From Ifrita kowaldi (lineage: Eukaryota; Chordata; Aves; Passeriformes; Cinclosomatidae), in NCBI GenBank assembly GCA_013398055.1, contig VZRS01012046.1, positions 124,001 through 188,000 of the forward strand: DNA of 64,000 nucleotides, read 5' to 3'. Below, piece after piece: positions 12,923 to 24,239 of the stretch. The number at the start of each line of letters is the position of its first letter. Positions within the stretch are counted from its first letter, which is position 1. A program made the translations under genes and the position numbers. The notes under the pieces are model-generated. The model worked only from the letters and a program-made list of their open reading frames with translations. It did no database searches and had not been told where the DNA came from.

Positions 12923-15622
12923 TTTAATACTTTTACTTTTGCTATTTAAGGAAGGCAAATGTTCTGGACCATCACCCACCCCCCTTGTAATGAGCTACCA
13001 AACACCCCCTACCCAACCGCCTTCCGCTATGACTCCATTGATCATATGCCCAACCATTAAACCTCTTTTGATTGAATCCCCAGCAATATAGGTCACTCAG
13101 AAGACCACATTTTTACAAAGGCTGTGAAGCACAAGATGTTACTGAATACTTTTTGCCTGTATTTCATCTTTTATCCTAAAAATGGATCAAAATAATTTTT
13201 CTCCAGCAGTCCTCTACTTCATCGGTTGAAGGTCTCTGCAATCCTGGGCTTCAGTCTGATTGAAAAGTGTGACAGATTTTCTCAAGATGGGCTAAAGAAG
13301 GCAGGAAATTTGGAAGCTCAAAGGGAAAATTCAGCTTACTTTTAGTCTTTTTTTCACAAAGTTATCACGTGAAGGAAACAAAAACATTAGGAAAAAACTC
13401 CACAGCCACATCAACATTGTCCCATTTAGTTTACAAGAATGATATGTGCAACCTGCCGTGAAATTTCCGACTGCGTTATAAGTTACTTTGATGAAGACCA
13501 CAAATTCAACTTATTTTTTCTTTATTTTCCTTTTTTTTTTTTTTTGCAACGTAAAGCCATGTCATTTGTACCTAAGGCCTACCCGACATTATGCCTTCTG
13601 CCTGACAGTGATCAATACGGGATGCTTAAGAATGAAGATAAGTCATACATGAATTTAAGAAACAATGGAAGAACAGTGATCACTCTTGGGGATGCAGGTT
13701 TTTCCTCTGACCATTTTAACTTTGTCTTATTTCCATTCGCTGTCTCCTTGAAGGGCTGAAGTCCATTTATATTTATAGTCATTATTAAGAGATCATTAAG
13801 CACTTATTTTAAAATTTATGCCTATTAAATTATTTGTACATTTTATTTTGCTGTATCCTTTTGGAGGTGGGCTGACTAGACTGGTATTTGACACTCAAAA
13901 GAGTGAGTGCACCCTGTGTTTATAAAACATTATAGCTACTACCACTGTTTTTGCATGTTCCTAATATTCCTAACATCCTACCTGACCACAGCTGAATGTC
14001 AAGGTGGTGCTGTTAGAAAAGCATACATAGTGACTCTTGGGGTCCTCTCCAAATGTTAACAGGAAATAAGACTTCCTATGTATATGTCTGTGCTACAACT
14101 ATTCCTAACTGTAGCTTTTGCTAATTTGGTTGGTGATTTGACCAGCTGGGCTTTGAGTATCAGATTTGAGGATCATTGGAAGCTGAAGAAGAATTCTGAG
14201 TAAATACTGCTATGTGCTTATCCACATGTTACTGTCTTTTTCCTCTACATTCTCTCGTATTTTACCGGGGGCATCCACTGTTAGGCACCTGGGAGTAGGG
14301 TGGGGCCCAGGGTGGATTGGTTCAAGGTCCAGCACTTCAGACTTGTGTGCTCAAAATGTCACACAAGCAGGGGTCATTTAGGGAAATCTACTTATTGCTG
14401 TAAAGATTCCTTTCATGAAGTGTTATGTGGATTTCTAATATTCATTGCTACTACTGTGGATGGACAGAAAATTTCATTTTCCTTCATTTTGGATACAGTT
14501 TTATTATTCTCTGCCCTTGTAGAGTGATCTTCATTCACCTTACTGACTCAATTATATAGCGATACTTACCTTTCTGCTTAACCAAATCATTATTCGAGGT
14601 GGATGGCTGGTAAATGTATTCCAATTTATGTGTTGGGAAAGAAATTATTTACATCTAGGCTAACAAGAAACTTGGACATTGTTAGACTAAGAACAGCAAT
14701 GCAAGGATACAGAACTACAAATTTACCAAGCCAGACCAGGCAGCCCATAAGCAGATACAGAGAATAAGGCAAGTTGGATGCCTGTGGCTGAGCCACTGAT
14801 GGCTCAGGCTGGTCAAGAAGCAATGCTGAACTAAGGAGAGTGTTTGAAAGCCTGCCTGTCTCTTGGCCCAGAACAGCCAGATTAATCTATACACCGAACT
14901 CAGGACGATTTTTTTGTGTGTGTGGTATATATCTAGGCAGAGCAGTTTATGTCTTTGACTAGGCTACCTCGTAGTGTAATGTTATAGGAAATGAATTTTG
15001 AAAAAGAATGTCAGCATTTCCTTACATCACCAAAAAGATAACTTTACATGACAAGGGAGAAAAGTTAAGAATATATGTACCAGTAACCTGATAACAGTTT
15101 GTGTAGACAGATCTGACATAATATTCAGCAGATTGCTGTCAAGTTTGGGTACTGAGAGATTATTTCTAGGCGTTGTATTTCTGTAGAGCATGTAGGACTG
15201 GATAGCCATGCTTCAGAGGAATTCTTTTGCAGGGGTGTAATATAAGCATTCTTTGTGAGCAGTAAAGGCAAATACTGGTCATAGGACAAAGACTTAGAAA
15301 TCAAGGTGATAACCTTCAAAAGGAGCTGCTTCTGCAGCAAATGAACCAGCATTTTATGCCCTATCTAATTAACAGGCTTACAGTGTTCTTTCAACCCTGA
15401 TGTTGGAGAGAGATGGCCATTAGCCATACAAATCAGCAATGCGGTGATCAGGGTGACAAGGCAAGTCACCCCCTTGCACTGCGATGGAAAATGCATTTTC
15501 TTTCAGCCCTCTTGTCGAGCACCGGAAATTCCCCAGTGGATCCAATCCATGGCCAATTTATCTCATTAATGGGGGATCCCATGACTTTTTGTACCTCATT
15601 ATAGATGCCACACTTTCCTTAG
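12923..15622. other. Non-coding sequence with a C-rich patch and poly-T
   Basis: A C-rich patch at about 12970-13030 contains 'cacccacccccc' and 'caccccctacccaaccgcc'. A T15 run lies at 13531-13545 inside an ORF (13439-13759) that is therefore unlikely to be real. I see no gene, no splice-flanked frame and no other recognisable repeat. Confidence 0.5.
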
Positions 15623-15875
15623 TGTGTTGTGCTGGATTTTGCTGGGGTAGAGTTAACTTCCTTCACAGTGGCTGGTGAGGGTGTGGCTGTGTTTTGGGTT
15701 TGTACTGGAAACACAGCTGATCACACAGAGATGTTTTTTGTTATTGCTGAGCAGGGCTTGCACAGAGCCAAGGCCTTTTCTGTTTCTAGTAGCAACCCAC
15801 CAATGAGTGGGTCTGTGGGGTTTGGTTACTGCTTGGGTTTGAACCGCGACACAGAGGTAGAGTATTTCGGTAGTT
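15623..15875 (+). mobile_element. Avian endogenous retrovirus LTR fragment
   Basis: The block from 'tgtgttgtgctggattttgc' through the 'gggtagagttaac', 'cttcacagtggctgg', 'gttttgggtttgtactgg', 'gttattgctgagcagggctt' and 'caaggccttttctgtttct' words matches, from memory, an LTR common in bird genomes. The family name is not certain. It begins with TG as LTRs do, but the 3' half becomes unrecognisable after about 15875. I see no primer-binding site or internal retroviral genes next to it. This is therefore a solo or truncated LTR with no coding capacity. The overlapping ORFs (15629-15991 plus, 15653-15940 minus) come from the repeat. Confidence 0.7.
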
Positions 15876-18261
15876 GTAATATTATGCATGTTTTTATTAG
15901 CATTCTTTGCCCTTCCTCGTTCCTGTGGCAAAGTCTCCATTGGACTATTATCAGTAAGATGGGAGCAGACTCAGCTCCCTTAGATTTATAGAAAGAGAAA
16001 GCTGCGATCATTCCAAGTCCCATCAGCATTTTGAGATACAAGTTCAGTACACTATTCACTATTTTGTATGTATGAAGTAATTTCACTCTATACTTGTTAC
16101 AGTGTGTTAACCTTGCTGCAATATTTCTGATGCCCAGGAGAAGGAGACTATGCAACTCACTGCTGTAAGTGAGATTATCATAGACATGCAAAGCCTTGAA
16201 ATACAGTTCCAAAATAGTGTAAATTCCCAAGCAGGAAGGTCATCTTAATTTTAATCTTTATTTTGAGCCTCTTGATAATGTTAACATTTTCTAAAAATTG
16301 CTCTTGCTGAAGCAGTTTGGTATTTAAAAACATATATATATATATTTAATGGAAAAAATTCCTCTGGATTAAACTTGGACTAACCCTTACCAATACATAT
16401 GCACACGCATATATATGTTAAGAAAATTTGGTTGGTTTTAATAATTTAATTCTTTGTCAAGATCATCTTCACTGAGCTATTAAGTTCCTAAAGGAGTATA
16501 TTTATAGTTCATTTTTGCCTTGTATCTTTCCTCACTAAATTTAGTAAGAAACGGCCTTCCTTTCCTACCAAGAGCATCAGTTGGCAACTGACGAAAAATG
16601 AGTGAGACAAATTCACCTTCCTGTTGTGTCCCTTTGAAACACTGTAGAGTTTAAATTCTTCTGTCCCCTTGTTTATTTTCTCTCTCACACTGTTGCTGTT
16701 CCCCTCTTGTTCTTGCTTTCAGTCTCTTTCTTTGGTTCCCCTGCTTCTCTTTTCTACTGGGTTGCAAAAGTGATAATTTTGTATTTGGGGATATTTTTTT
16801 TCTGCATAGAATGTTCTAAAACATAACAATTCAGCATGCTGGCCAAACACCAATATTTATTTTTTCTCAGTCAGCTGGATCCAAAGTCCGTTGTAATCAA
16901 TGGAAATAACACAATATGATCCATAGGATTAACTCCAGTATGAGTAGAAGCAGGGAACATAATTAAAAAGCATGGCCACCCCATAAAGAGTGGTGATGAT
17001 ATTCAAAGTCAGTCTCTCTCTTTACTGGGGAGTGGTGGAGGTAAATTGCAAAAGGAGGCCTGTTTATTTGTCTTCTCTGAAGGGTGATGCTTGAGATGAC
17101 TTAAGTGTCAAAATGAAGCCCAAGGGAACCCTTTTGTGTATAAAATCAACGTTTGAGGAGCAAAAGCCAATGGAGCTTCAAATAATTCAAATAACAGATA
17201 CTGAAGAAGTTACTTGTATCTCTTGCTCTCTGCTTTTAGCTCAAAAGGTAGCGTGAATACTCCTGTCTACCTGAAAATTTCTAGCAAAAGAAAGGATAAG
17301 CAAATATAATCAGAAAAAAATTGGTGGAATCCTACTGAGAGATTTTAGTACAAGATTCTTAAGAACAAAAGATAATTAAGAAATTATTGGGCATCCTTAA
17401 GTGTTACATTGCCATTTTGTTCTTTAATAGAGGGCTATAACTTATTCTGGAGCCTGATTTTTTTAAGCAGAATGAACATAAAAAAATATTATCTACAAAA
17501 ATTACTGATATATAGAGATACTATATATTATTCCTTTCAATTCTGGATAAGCAGGTAAAATTCTTTGAAATTATTATCTAAACTGATCCAGAAGTATCAC
17601 TGATGACAAAGGCTGAAATCTAAACTGAGAGGTTAGGACTTCTTAAAATATTACTTTGGTTTTTGACCTATTTATGTCTCTCTTCATCATCTCCCCTCTT
17701 CACTCTGAAAAAAGCAACGTATGTGTGCAATGATTTATGGGTGGCTATAAACAATGACTTCTGTTGCCAGTGTTGAATCTGTAACTAATTTGCTTGTGTG
17801 CTTCTGGACGACAAGGCCTTTCACCTCTCTCATACTTTTTTTTTGGGTATGTGTCTGTTCTACATCATATCATTTGCCTAGTCTGGGAAAAAGTGTGAAG
17901 AAGAGAAGGTAGATGTAAGGCTGATGTAAGCATTTTACAGAAATCATCCTTCAAACAAGTGGATCAAGAAAAGCTAACAGTATCTAATTATCCCATTCGT
18001 ATATTCCATTGATTTAGGTGTTTGAAAGGCATTTAGCTCGCTGAGTTGGATTTAGATTTGCTATGACAGGAATGGCATTGCCTTTTATTTCGATACTGGC
18101 AGACTTCAGCCAAATAGAATAATGTTATATCCATGCTTTGTCCAAATTTCTGACCCTTTAGTTTGGGCATTGAAGGTCATTGTTATTATCATATTGTCTT
18201 GGTGCTAGACCTGGAGGTTTTCTTTTCCTTATAAATGTAATTTCAGTGCTCTCATTCTCAG
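15876..18261. other. AT-rich non-coding sequence
   Basis: The minus-strand 134-codon frame (15826-16230) begins in this stretch and ends in the LTR; it has no recognisable family. Short (TA)n runs occur near 16330-16345 and 16408-16420. I see no gene. Confidence 0.5.
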
Positions 18262-18420
18262 ATATTCACCATGCTTTTGTTAGATAACACATGCTCAGCA
18301 GATGGTGGAAACGATGAAAGACCGATCTGCTCCAGTGGTGTAAGTGAGGAAGAGACAAAACCAAAGTGCCACTGTCACCAGCTATTAAAAATCTGGAGAT
18401 GGAGAACAAAGCATAGAGTG
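18262..18420 (+). other. Candidate first coding exon (50 codons, spliced)
   Basis: A pyrimidine-rich acceptor (ending in 'ctctcattctcag') precedes the segment. An ATG in good context (CACCATGC) opens at 18271. The frame then stays open for exactly 50 codons to a consensus GTAAGT donor at 18421, giving a phase-0 exit. The N-terminal two thirds is acidic and polar with Cys at residues 8, 20, 33 and 35. The C-terminal end is a basic, aromatic patch, LLKIWRWRTKHRV. That patch faintly recalls the K-x-W-x-W-R-K motif near the N-terminus of phosphatase and actin regulator (PHACTR) proteins, but this is too short to assign. No partner exon was found downstream. It may be an alternative first exon of a large gene, an lncRNA exon or chance. 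Confidence 0.25.
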
Positions 18421-19064
18421 GTAAGTATTAAACTGTATGGCAAATATTGGTTCTTTTTACTGTGGATATTTTGGCTACATGTCCTCTGAAACAAGTTCTC
18501 AGCAAGATCTTCTCTTTAAGAGTAGTTCCCTTTTAAAGGGCTCTTATTTCCATGTCGTCTTGTTAATACTGTCCCAAGATTCTTGTTTCTTTTTTAGCTG
18601 TATGGATAAATATTTAATATGTGGATGAATTTGGAACAACAACTTCTTCCAAAAGCATAAGATGTCAATATTTACCAGGTTTCAGTTTTTTAACAGCATC
18701 ATCCCAACAACAGGCCGTGGTCTTTTCCAATATATTCTTTGATGGTCAACAGTATATAAGGGGAAAAAATTCTGGATGCTCTTTAATTAGAGTGACTGAT
18801 GTTTCCACTGAGGTTTGCAGACAGCACTGACACTTCAGTGTGTTTTCTGAGAAAATAGCTCAGTGACAATTGACAGAAACACATCTGCAATACTGAGAAG
18901 TAATACATTTATCTACTTCTGATATTTCTGGGAACCTTACAGCTCGATCTCAAGGTCATAAAATCCAAGCTCTATTGTGGCAAATATGGAACTGGCTCCC
19001 AGAGTGTAGAGCTCTGCAAAAACCCAAGGTACTGTCCTGTTTGAGCAATGCTTTCCAAATTTAG
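18421..19064. other. Non-coding sequence downstream of the candidate exon
   Basis: Two short overlapping frames (18437-18628 and 18621-18830) show no family motif. If the upstream segment is an exon, this is the start of its intron. I see nothing else. Confidence 0.45.
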
Positions 19065-19559
19065 ATGGCAGGGCTTCGGCGATTGATAGCAGCCTTCAGG
19101 TCTGTGTCAGGAGTGTCACACAGAGCTTGCTTCGATCCTTTCCTCTCCCTTCCCCAACAGCAATCCCTGGCTCCTGAAAGCTTGGACTGCTCCATCGTTC
19201 ATCCCTGCAGGCTACAGCCATTTACCTCATTTGGGATCTGCTACTTTCCCAGTGCTGCTACAGAGTCTGCACAAATACCATCTTCTGCAATTTACCTTCC
19301 AGCTCTTCCTCTCTTCTGCTGCACACTCACAAGTTGGGTTCACAAAGTGATTATTTTCCCTGCTTTCAATCCACACACACCTATTCCTGTAAATCTGGGC
19401 TACAACACTTTGCCTTTCAACAGAGGCTTCATCTCCATGTGGACACACTTTGTATTTCCCAGCACCTGGGGCTGGTTCCTGCAGACCAGCTGGATTTTGG
19501 GGGAAATTGTGAAGCCTGCAGGTACCATAATGGCAGAACAGGAACCACCACATGAGTAG
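19065..19559 (+). other. Unidentified 164-codon ORF, longest in the window
   Basis: This is the longest open frame in the window and lies in a locally GC-richer patch. The product would be rich in Pro, Ser, Phe and Ile with many Cys. Residues about 1-12 are basic and hydrophobic, but there is no convincing signal peptide, domain or repeat. Overlapping long frames exist on the minus strand (19227-19553, 19429-19653) and in another plus frame (19334-19555). This suggests stop-poor composition rather than selection on one frame. No poly-A tail or flanking splice pair marks it as a retrocopy or exon. I cannot assign a function. Confidence 0.12.
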
Positions 19560-22279
19560 TTTTACCCTGGCTTTGTGGCTTTGTTCCTGTGGTTTGGAAT
19601 AAACTGAACAAAACCCTGTAGCTACAGATCCTGTTTTTGATGCTCCTCACCAACGAAGCTGGAGTGATCAGCAGTGTCTGTAATGCTTTTGGCTAAAATT
19701 AAGCAGCATTTGGAGGTAAATCATTGCTAACAAAGAAAAGGTTAAGGAAAAGAATTTTTTCCTGCATCTGTTAAAATGTTCAGTCTTAAAAACTGATTTA
19801 TGTGATTTTTTTCTCTAAAAATTAGAGAATTTTGTGTCATTGTCCTCAGATGAAATGTTTTGATGTTTAGTTTTGAAACAACAAAGGCATGTATCTTCCG
19901 ATTCATGTTTTAAATTGGCATAAATGATTTCTTTGTGAAAGAACACTGAGATCTTGACTATATTATTTTCTCTGAGGATAAGTCTTCATTCATTGCTAAG
20001 TCTGTTAGGAATCTCCTTGAGTTGCACGTGTCTGCTGTGATATAACACTGAAGCCTCTGTTATTCTGATCTACCATATGCTTATTTATTCTGAAAAAAAT
20101 CTGTTACTAACTTAATGTTCAGAGACATCCTTTGTCTCCATGCTAATTCACTTTTTGGCTATTTAACTAGCCCACTGAGACTCAGTTGCAATAGATTTTA
20201 CATAGACTGGAAGCAGAACTGAGACCCACATTTCCTTTTGCATAGAACACTGTTAGGGAAGTGGAGGTTTAAGGGTGAATACAGTTTTGGAGGGGTGAAA
20301 GTTTTTTTCACCTCTAAGTAATTTTAATACAAGAGAAATGAAACTTTGGGCCTAGAACACTAGCTGCACGTGGGAGTGTGAAGAAATGAATTAGAAATAT
20401 TAACATCCCACTCTCAGTAGTTACTATGTTCATCCTTTTGTCAGACACACATCACATTCTATCTCATAGTGAGCTCACATTGCACTCAAGGAACCTTTCT
20501 ATTAAGTATTTGCTCTGTCGATTCTGTCAGAGAAATATTAAACTCTTTATAATTAATAGATTATCTCCTTTAGACCAAAAAAGCTACAGAGCTAGGGCCA
20601 GGGTTAATAATATTTGCAGAAGTAACCTTCAGACATTGGACTGCACTGCTTTTTGTCTTGCCAGTGTGCTGAAACATCTTTTGTCTGGAAGAGATAAGTT
20701 TTATATCCTCCATATATTCCACAGCTAAAGAAGGCAAGCCAAGAACCTGTTTATCTTGCCTGAAATTTGATTTAAGTAAAATTATTTATTTTAATAGAAA
20801 ATTGATCCTAAAGGGGAGATCATTCCTCAGGAAGCCAGAAACAGGGTACTGCTTTACCTGTTTAAATAACTGGTACTTACCACCTTCTAAGCAACACTTA
20901 TTCCCAGCCCACTCCCAATAAATCTAACAATGTGCAGTAGCTAGCAGTCTGTTTCCCCCATAAGTGCTGCACGTGATCATGCACTGAAAGGTCTTGTTAA
21001 AAAGTAAGCACATAAGGGAATAGAATTAAAGCTTCTGTGGGAGCTGTAAATTTAAACATATTTCCTTTGCAATATTTAGGAAGCCAAGGTACACTTCTTT
21101 CACATAGACATGTCATAAAAAGTCATAAATATGAGCCATATTGAAGATAGATTTAAATTAACTTTAATATAGCGACTTCATATTTTTCAACATACGCGAA
21201 AGCTGAATTTATTTGCCACAAGGCTAAATGATTGTGCCACTTCATTTCATTTTAAATTTTAGATCTAAGAACAAATTCTAAAATAATGCAGACTGAGTTT
21301 GGGGTGTGATGTCACGAAGTAAGAATCACGCCAAAATTATGTGTGAACAAAGGTGACACTAAGGTGTCTTTGTATCACTCTACTCAGATAGTTGTCTGAA
21401 CACTGGCTCTGCTCCTTTAATTCCCAAGAGAAGTCTCAGTGCTGAAGAAGGATGCAGCTGAGGATGAAGTAAAACAGTCCAAGAAAGATGTAGTCCTAAA
21501 TTAGTACAGCTACTGGGAAGTAGTAAAGACACAAATAACCAGTTAATCTATTTAAAACTCTTCCAGCTCCAGAACAGACTTCTAAAGCACATTCTTAAAA
21601 ATGGATGCTCTATAAGCAGCAACAAGGAACCAGCTCTCAGTGCTACTCCAACAGAACTGAGCAAGAACTGTGTCAATCTCCTCAGGTCTTAAAATTTCCA
21701 ATGCAATTGTGTTTAAATTCGGAAATTTTAGACACTTCTGGGAGAAACTGCCATTAAAAAAATGTAGACTACATTAAGCATGGCAGGGAGCAGTTGATCT
21801 CTTTATACAGACTCGATTATATTCTTGTTAGGCATTTCTTCATGCTGAAGCTTTTTCATGCAGAAATGCCTACTATCACAACAGAATGTTTAAACTGATA
21901 TGCCTCCGAATGTCGAAAGAAGAAAAAGCAACTCAATAGTGTGTGTAGGCTTTGAAGTTTTGCAAGGGCTCCTGTGAGTTTATAACTACCTGTCTAGATA
22001 TATTTGTACAGAAGTAGCACAAAATTATATTCTTATGTGCTTTGTTGATTTAAAACCCAAGACATTTCAAAGTCCCCTAGTCACTAACGCAACCCTGTGT
22101 TCAGGGAGAAAAAAAAAAGGATGTGAATGATAGGCCAAAATCTAGAAGGACGCATGACCAATCCATAAAAATATTTTCTGACTGGATTTTTCTTTCCCTG
22201 TGTGGAGAGACACTTTATATGGCTGGAATCGGTTTTTTGGTGGGTTGCAGATATGTGTGGGTTTTTAGGGAGCAGGGTT
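19560..22279. other. AT-rich non-coding sequence
   Basis: No gene or known repeat is visible. The only local structure noted is an imperfect 40-base hairpin at 21831-21870, listed separately. Confidence 0.5.
21831..21870. repeat. Imperfect 40-base inverted repeat (hairpin)
   Basis: A 9-bp perfect outer stem (ggcatttct with agaaatgcc) is followed by one mismatch and a further 4-bp stem (catg/catg), then a small internal loop. It is shorter than usual microRNA precursors, and nothing shows that it is transcribed. Confidence 0.4.
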
Positions 22280-22307
22280 GTTTTTTGTTTTGTTTTGTTT
22301 TGTTTTG
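22280..22307 (+). repeat. (GTTTT)n microsatellite
   Basis: Four GTTTT units follow a short T run, within an otherwise G/T-rich patch (about 22220-22340). It is a simple pentanucleotide repeat. Confidence 0.85.
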
Positions 22308-22954
22308 GGGTTTGTTTATGTTTTTCAGTTGTGTGGGTTTGGGTTTTTAGAAAAAAGTGAGGCCATGTGAAAATATGAGCTGTTATGTGAGATGCAGGCC
22401 TGTGCTATTGTCTTTAATCTGAAAGGCAGAGGTGCTCTGATAATGCTGAACTGAACTGAATTTCACTAGTTCATACAAAATTAGAACTAGTGGAGAATAT
22501 TCACTGTGGCTGGTCCTAGTTCACGATATGCAGGAATTCTGCAAGGCAGCTCCGACCTCCCTCTTGGTGCAGTTGCAGTTGGGATGTTGAGACTTAGCAT
22601 CCAAGCCACCTGCTATATCAACCAGGAAAGGTTTGAATAGAACACAACATCTCCTTCACTCAGAAGGTTAGAAACAAAAAATATTTATTACATATCTCAT
22701 CCCTCTTCATTTCCATAAATTCTCTCTCATGCTCATGTACACTTTCTTGTCCATTTTCAGAGTTTTGCCTGCTCTCAAATTCTTTGAACTCGCATGGAAA
22801 ATTAAATATGGAGTTTCTCAAAACTTCCAACTGCAACTTCTGTGTTTGTCTGGTGTCATTCTGTCTAAATCCGTTGTTGTGCTCAGCTACATAATTTTCT
22901 CTAGTAATTATAGCATGATCCTGTCTCTAGAGCTATTTTGAGTAGATTTCAAAT

Positions 22955-23640
22955 GGTCTTCAAAGTGCTTCTTCGCTAATACGTGGAGCCACCTGCAACT
23001 GTGAATGGTCTCCTCCCGTTATGACCAGAGAACAGAATTAACTTCTCTGATATTACTCTTTGCTAGTGGTAGGTTCCCTTTGAATGTGTCTAGGACAAGC
23101 ATTTCTCCTTTCTGTTAATAGCACACCTGGTCATCTATTGCAAACAACGTTCAGCCAATCTTTCATTAAGTCTTTAGACATCCATCCTGGTTTTGACACC
23201 TAGCAATTATTCCAGTAGGCAGCTGTTCCTTCAGTGTTGTTTTGCACTTCGGAATCACATGTGGTGGCAATTTCATGCCATCTGCTAGCACTGCCAACGG
23301 GACAGTAATGCGCATTTTTTCATTCCCCAAAGTTTTTTTACGATGACAAATTCTGTGCCTATTTCTTCAGTGGTGTAACTGGGTGGTGTGTCAAAACAAA
23401 CTGGAGTCTCATTGGCATTCCCCATTTGGCTCAGCAAGTATTTGCCATCTCTGGATTGTAATCCATTCACGTACTGCAGAAAGGCATCGATTTTTCCAGG
23501 GAAGTTGGAAAGCAGGCGTGGGTATAACAAAGTCCTTCACTGTAGGCAGAATCCATTGTGCCACATAATTTGTACGCATTGACTATTACTATTCCTTGAA
23601 TTCTCTCTATGGAGTGTTTTGTGCTTGTGCTATTTCTTGA
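22955..23640 (-). pseudogene. Decayed pogo/Tigger-type DDE transposase
   Basis: Reading the minus strand, several blocks of the DDE_1 (pogo/Tigger/CENP-B-like) catalytic domain appear in the correct order, spread over three frames. First comes a stretch around FPGKIDAFLQYVNGLQ and YLLSQMGNANETPVCFD (about 23370-23530). Next is NEKMRITV, LAVLADGMKLPPHVI and a CQNQDG region (about 23180-23325). Then SKDLMKDWLNVVC (about 23130-23180), MLVLDTFKGNL (23073-23102), GGDHSQLQV (near 23000-23025) and KKHFEDHL (near 22955-22975). Family members join the target DNA ends with an Asp-Asp-Asp/Glu triad. The second Asp is present in LVLDTF. The first position, normally in N-x-D-E-T-P, is Asn (codon 23411-23413). 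Frameshifts, one at a run of seven T on the plus strand (23333-23339), and stop codons make it non-functional. The N-terminal HTH/CENP-B DNA-binding part and terminal inverted repeats were not recognised. It could be a DNA transposon relic or a processed copy of a transposase-derived host gene. Confidence 0.85.
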
Positions 23641-24239
23641 TCTTTCAGTTTAATGATTTCCTATTTAAAAGGGGTGTCTGTCTTTTCTTGGAGCGTGCAA
23701 CAATTCTACAACTTGTTCTTCTACTTTGTGAGTGCTCTTTTTTGGATGCCCTGCACTTATACACGCATATGTGTATATATACATATTTATGTCCTCCCAG
23801 AACCACTTTTTTTTTTTTCTAATAAGAGGTACCACCAAACTTAAAATATGCATTGTATACCTATTGATCCCTCCCCTGTTGCACTCATTTTTCTCAACTC
23901 CATATGATCTGCTATTTCACACTTAACCTAAAAGATTTGGGGAGTCTCATAAAGCTGTGAAATATCACTGTGGAGCTTTCTGAGTTACAGGGTAACACAC
24001 AGCTTCACAAGTCAGTGAGGAAAAGAGCTAACATGCTAACACCATGTTTTATTTAAACTTAGACTTGCTCTGGGCATGTTCATGCTCCTTCTTCACTAGG
24101 AGACGCCCACAGTGCACACTCACTTTGTCTTCATTAATCCTAAGGAAGAGGAACCAATTTTTTTCCTCTTTCAAGTTGAACTGCTTGAGGGGGAAAAAAG
24201 TTGTCCTTTTTTGCTGAGATCTGCTACACCACTTAAACA
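23641..24239. other. Non-coding sequence with a T12 run
   Basis: A T12 run lies at 23807-23818, preceded by a (TA/TG)-type patch near 23765-23790. Four overlapping short frames around 23619-23926 on both strands run through this low-complexity sequence and are unlikely to be coding. I see no further transposase blocks. Confidence 0.45.

Noticed and set aside
13439..13759. 106-codon ORF
   Set aside because: It runs through a T15 homopolymer and has no motif. It is probably chance.
15629..16230. ORFs of 120 and 134 codons around the LTR as retroviral proteins
   Set aside because: They overlap the non-coding LTR on opposite strands and carry no gag, pol or env motif.
18271..18420. Assigning the 18.3 kb candidate exon to a PHACTR gene
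   Set aside because: The resemblance is limited to about ten basic-aromatic residues, and the RPEL and phosphatase-binding parts are absent. I therefore gave no gene symbol.
21831..21870. MicroRNA gene
   Set aside because: The hairpin is only about 40 bases with a short imperfect stem, below the usual precursor size.
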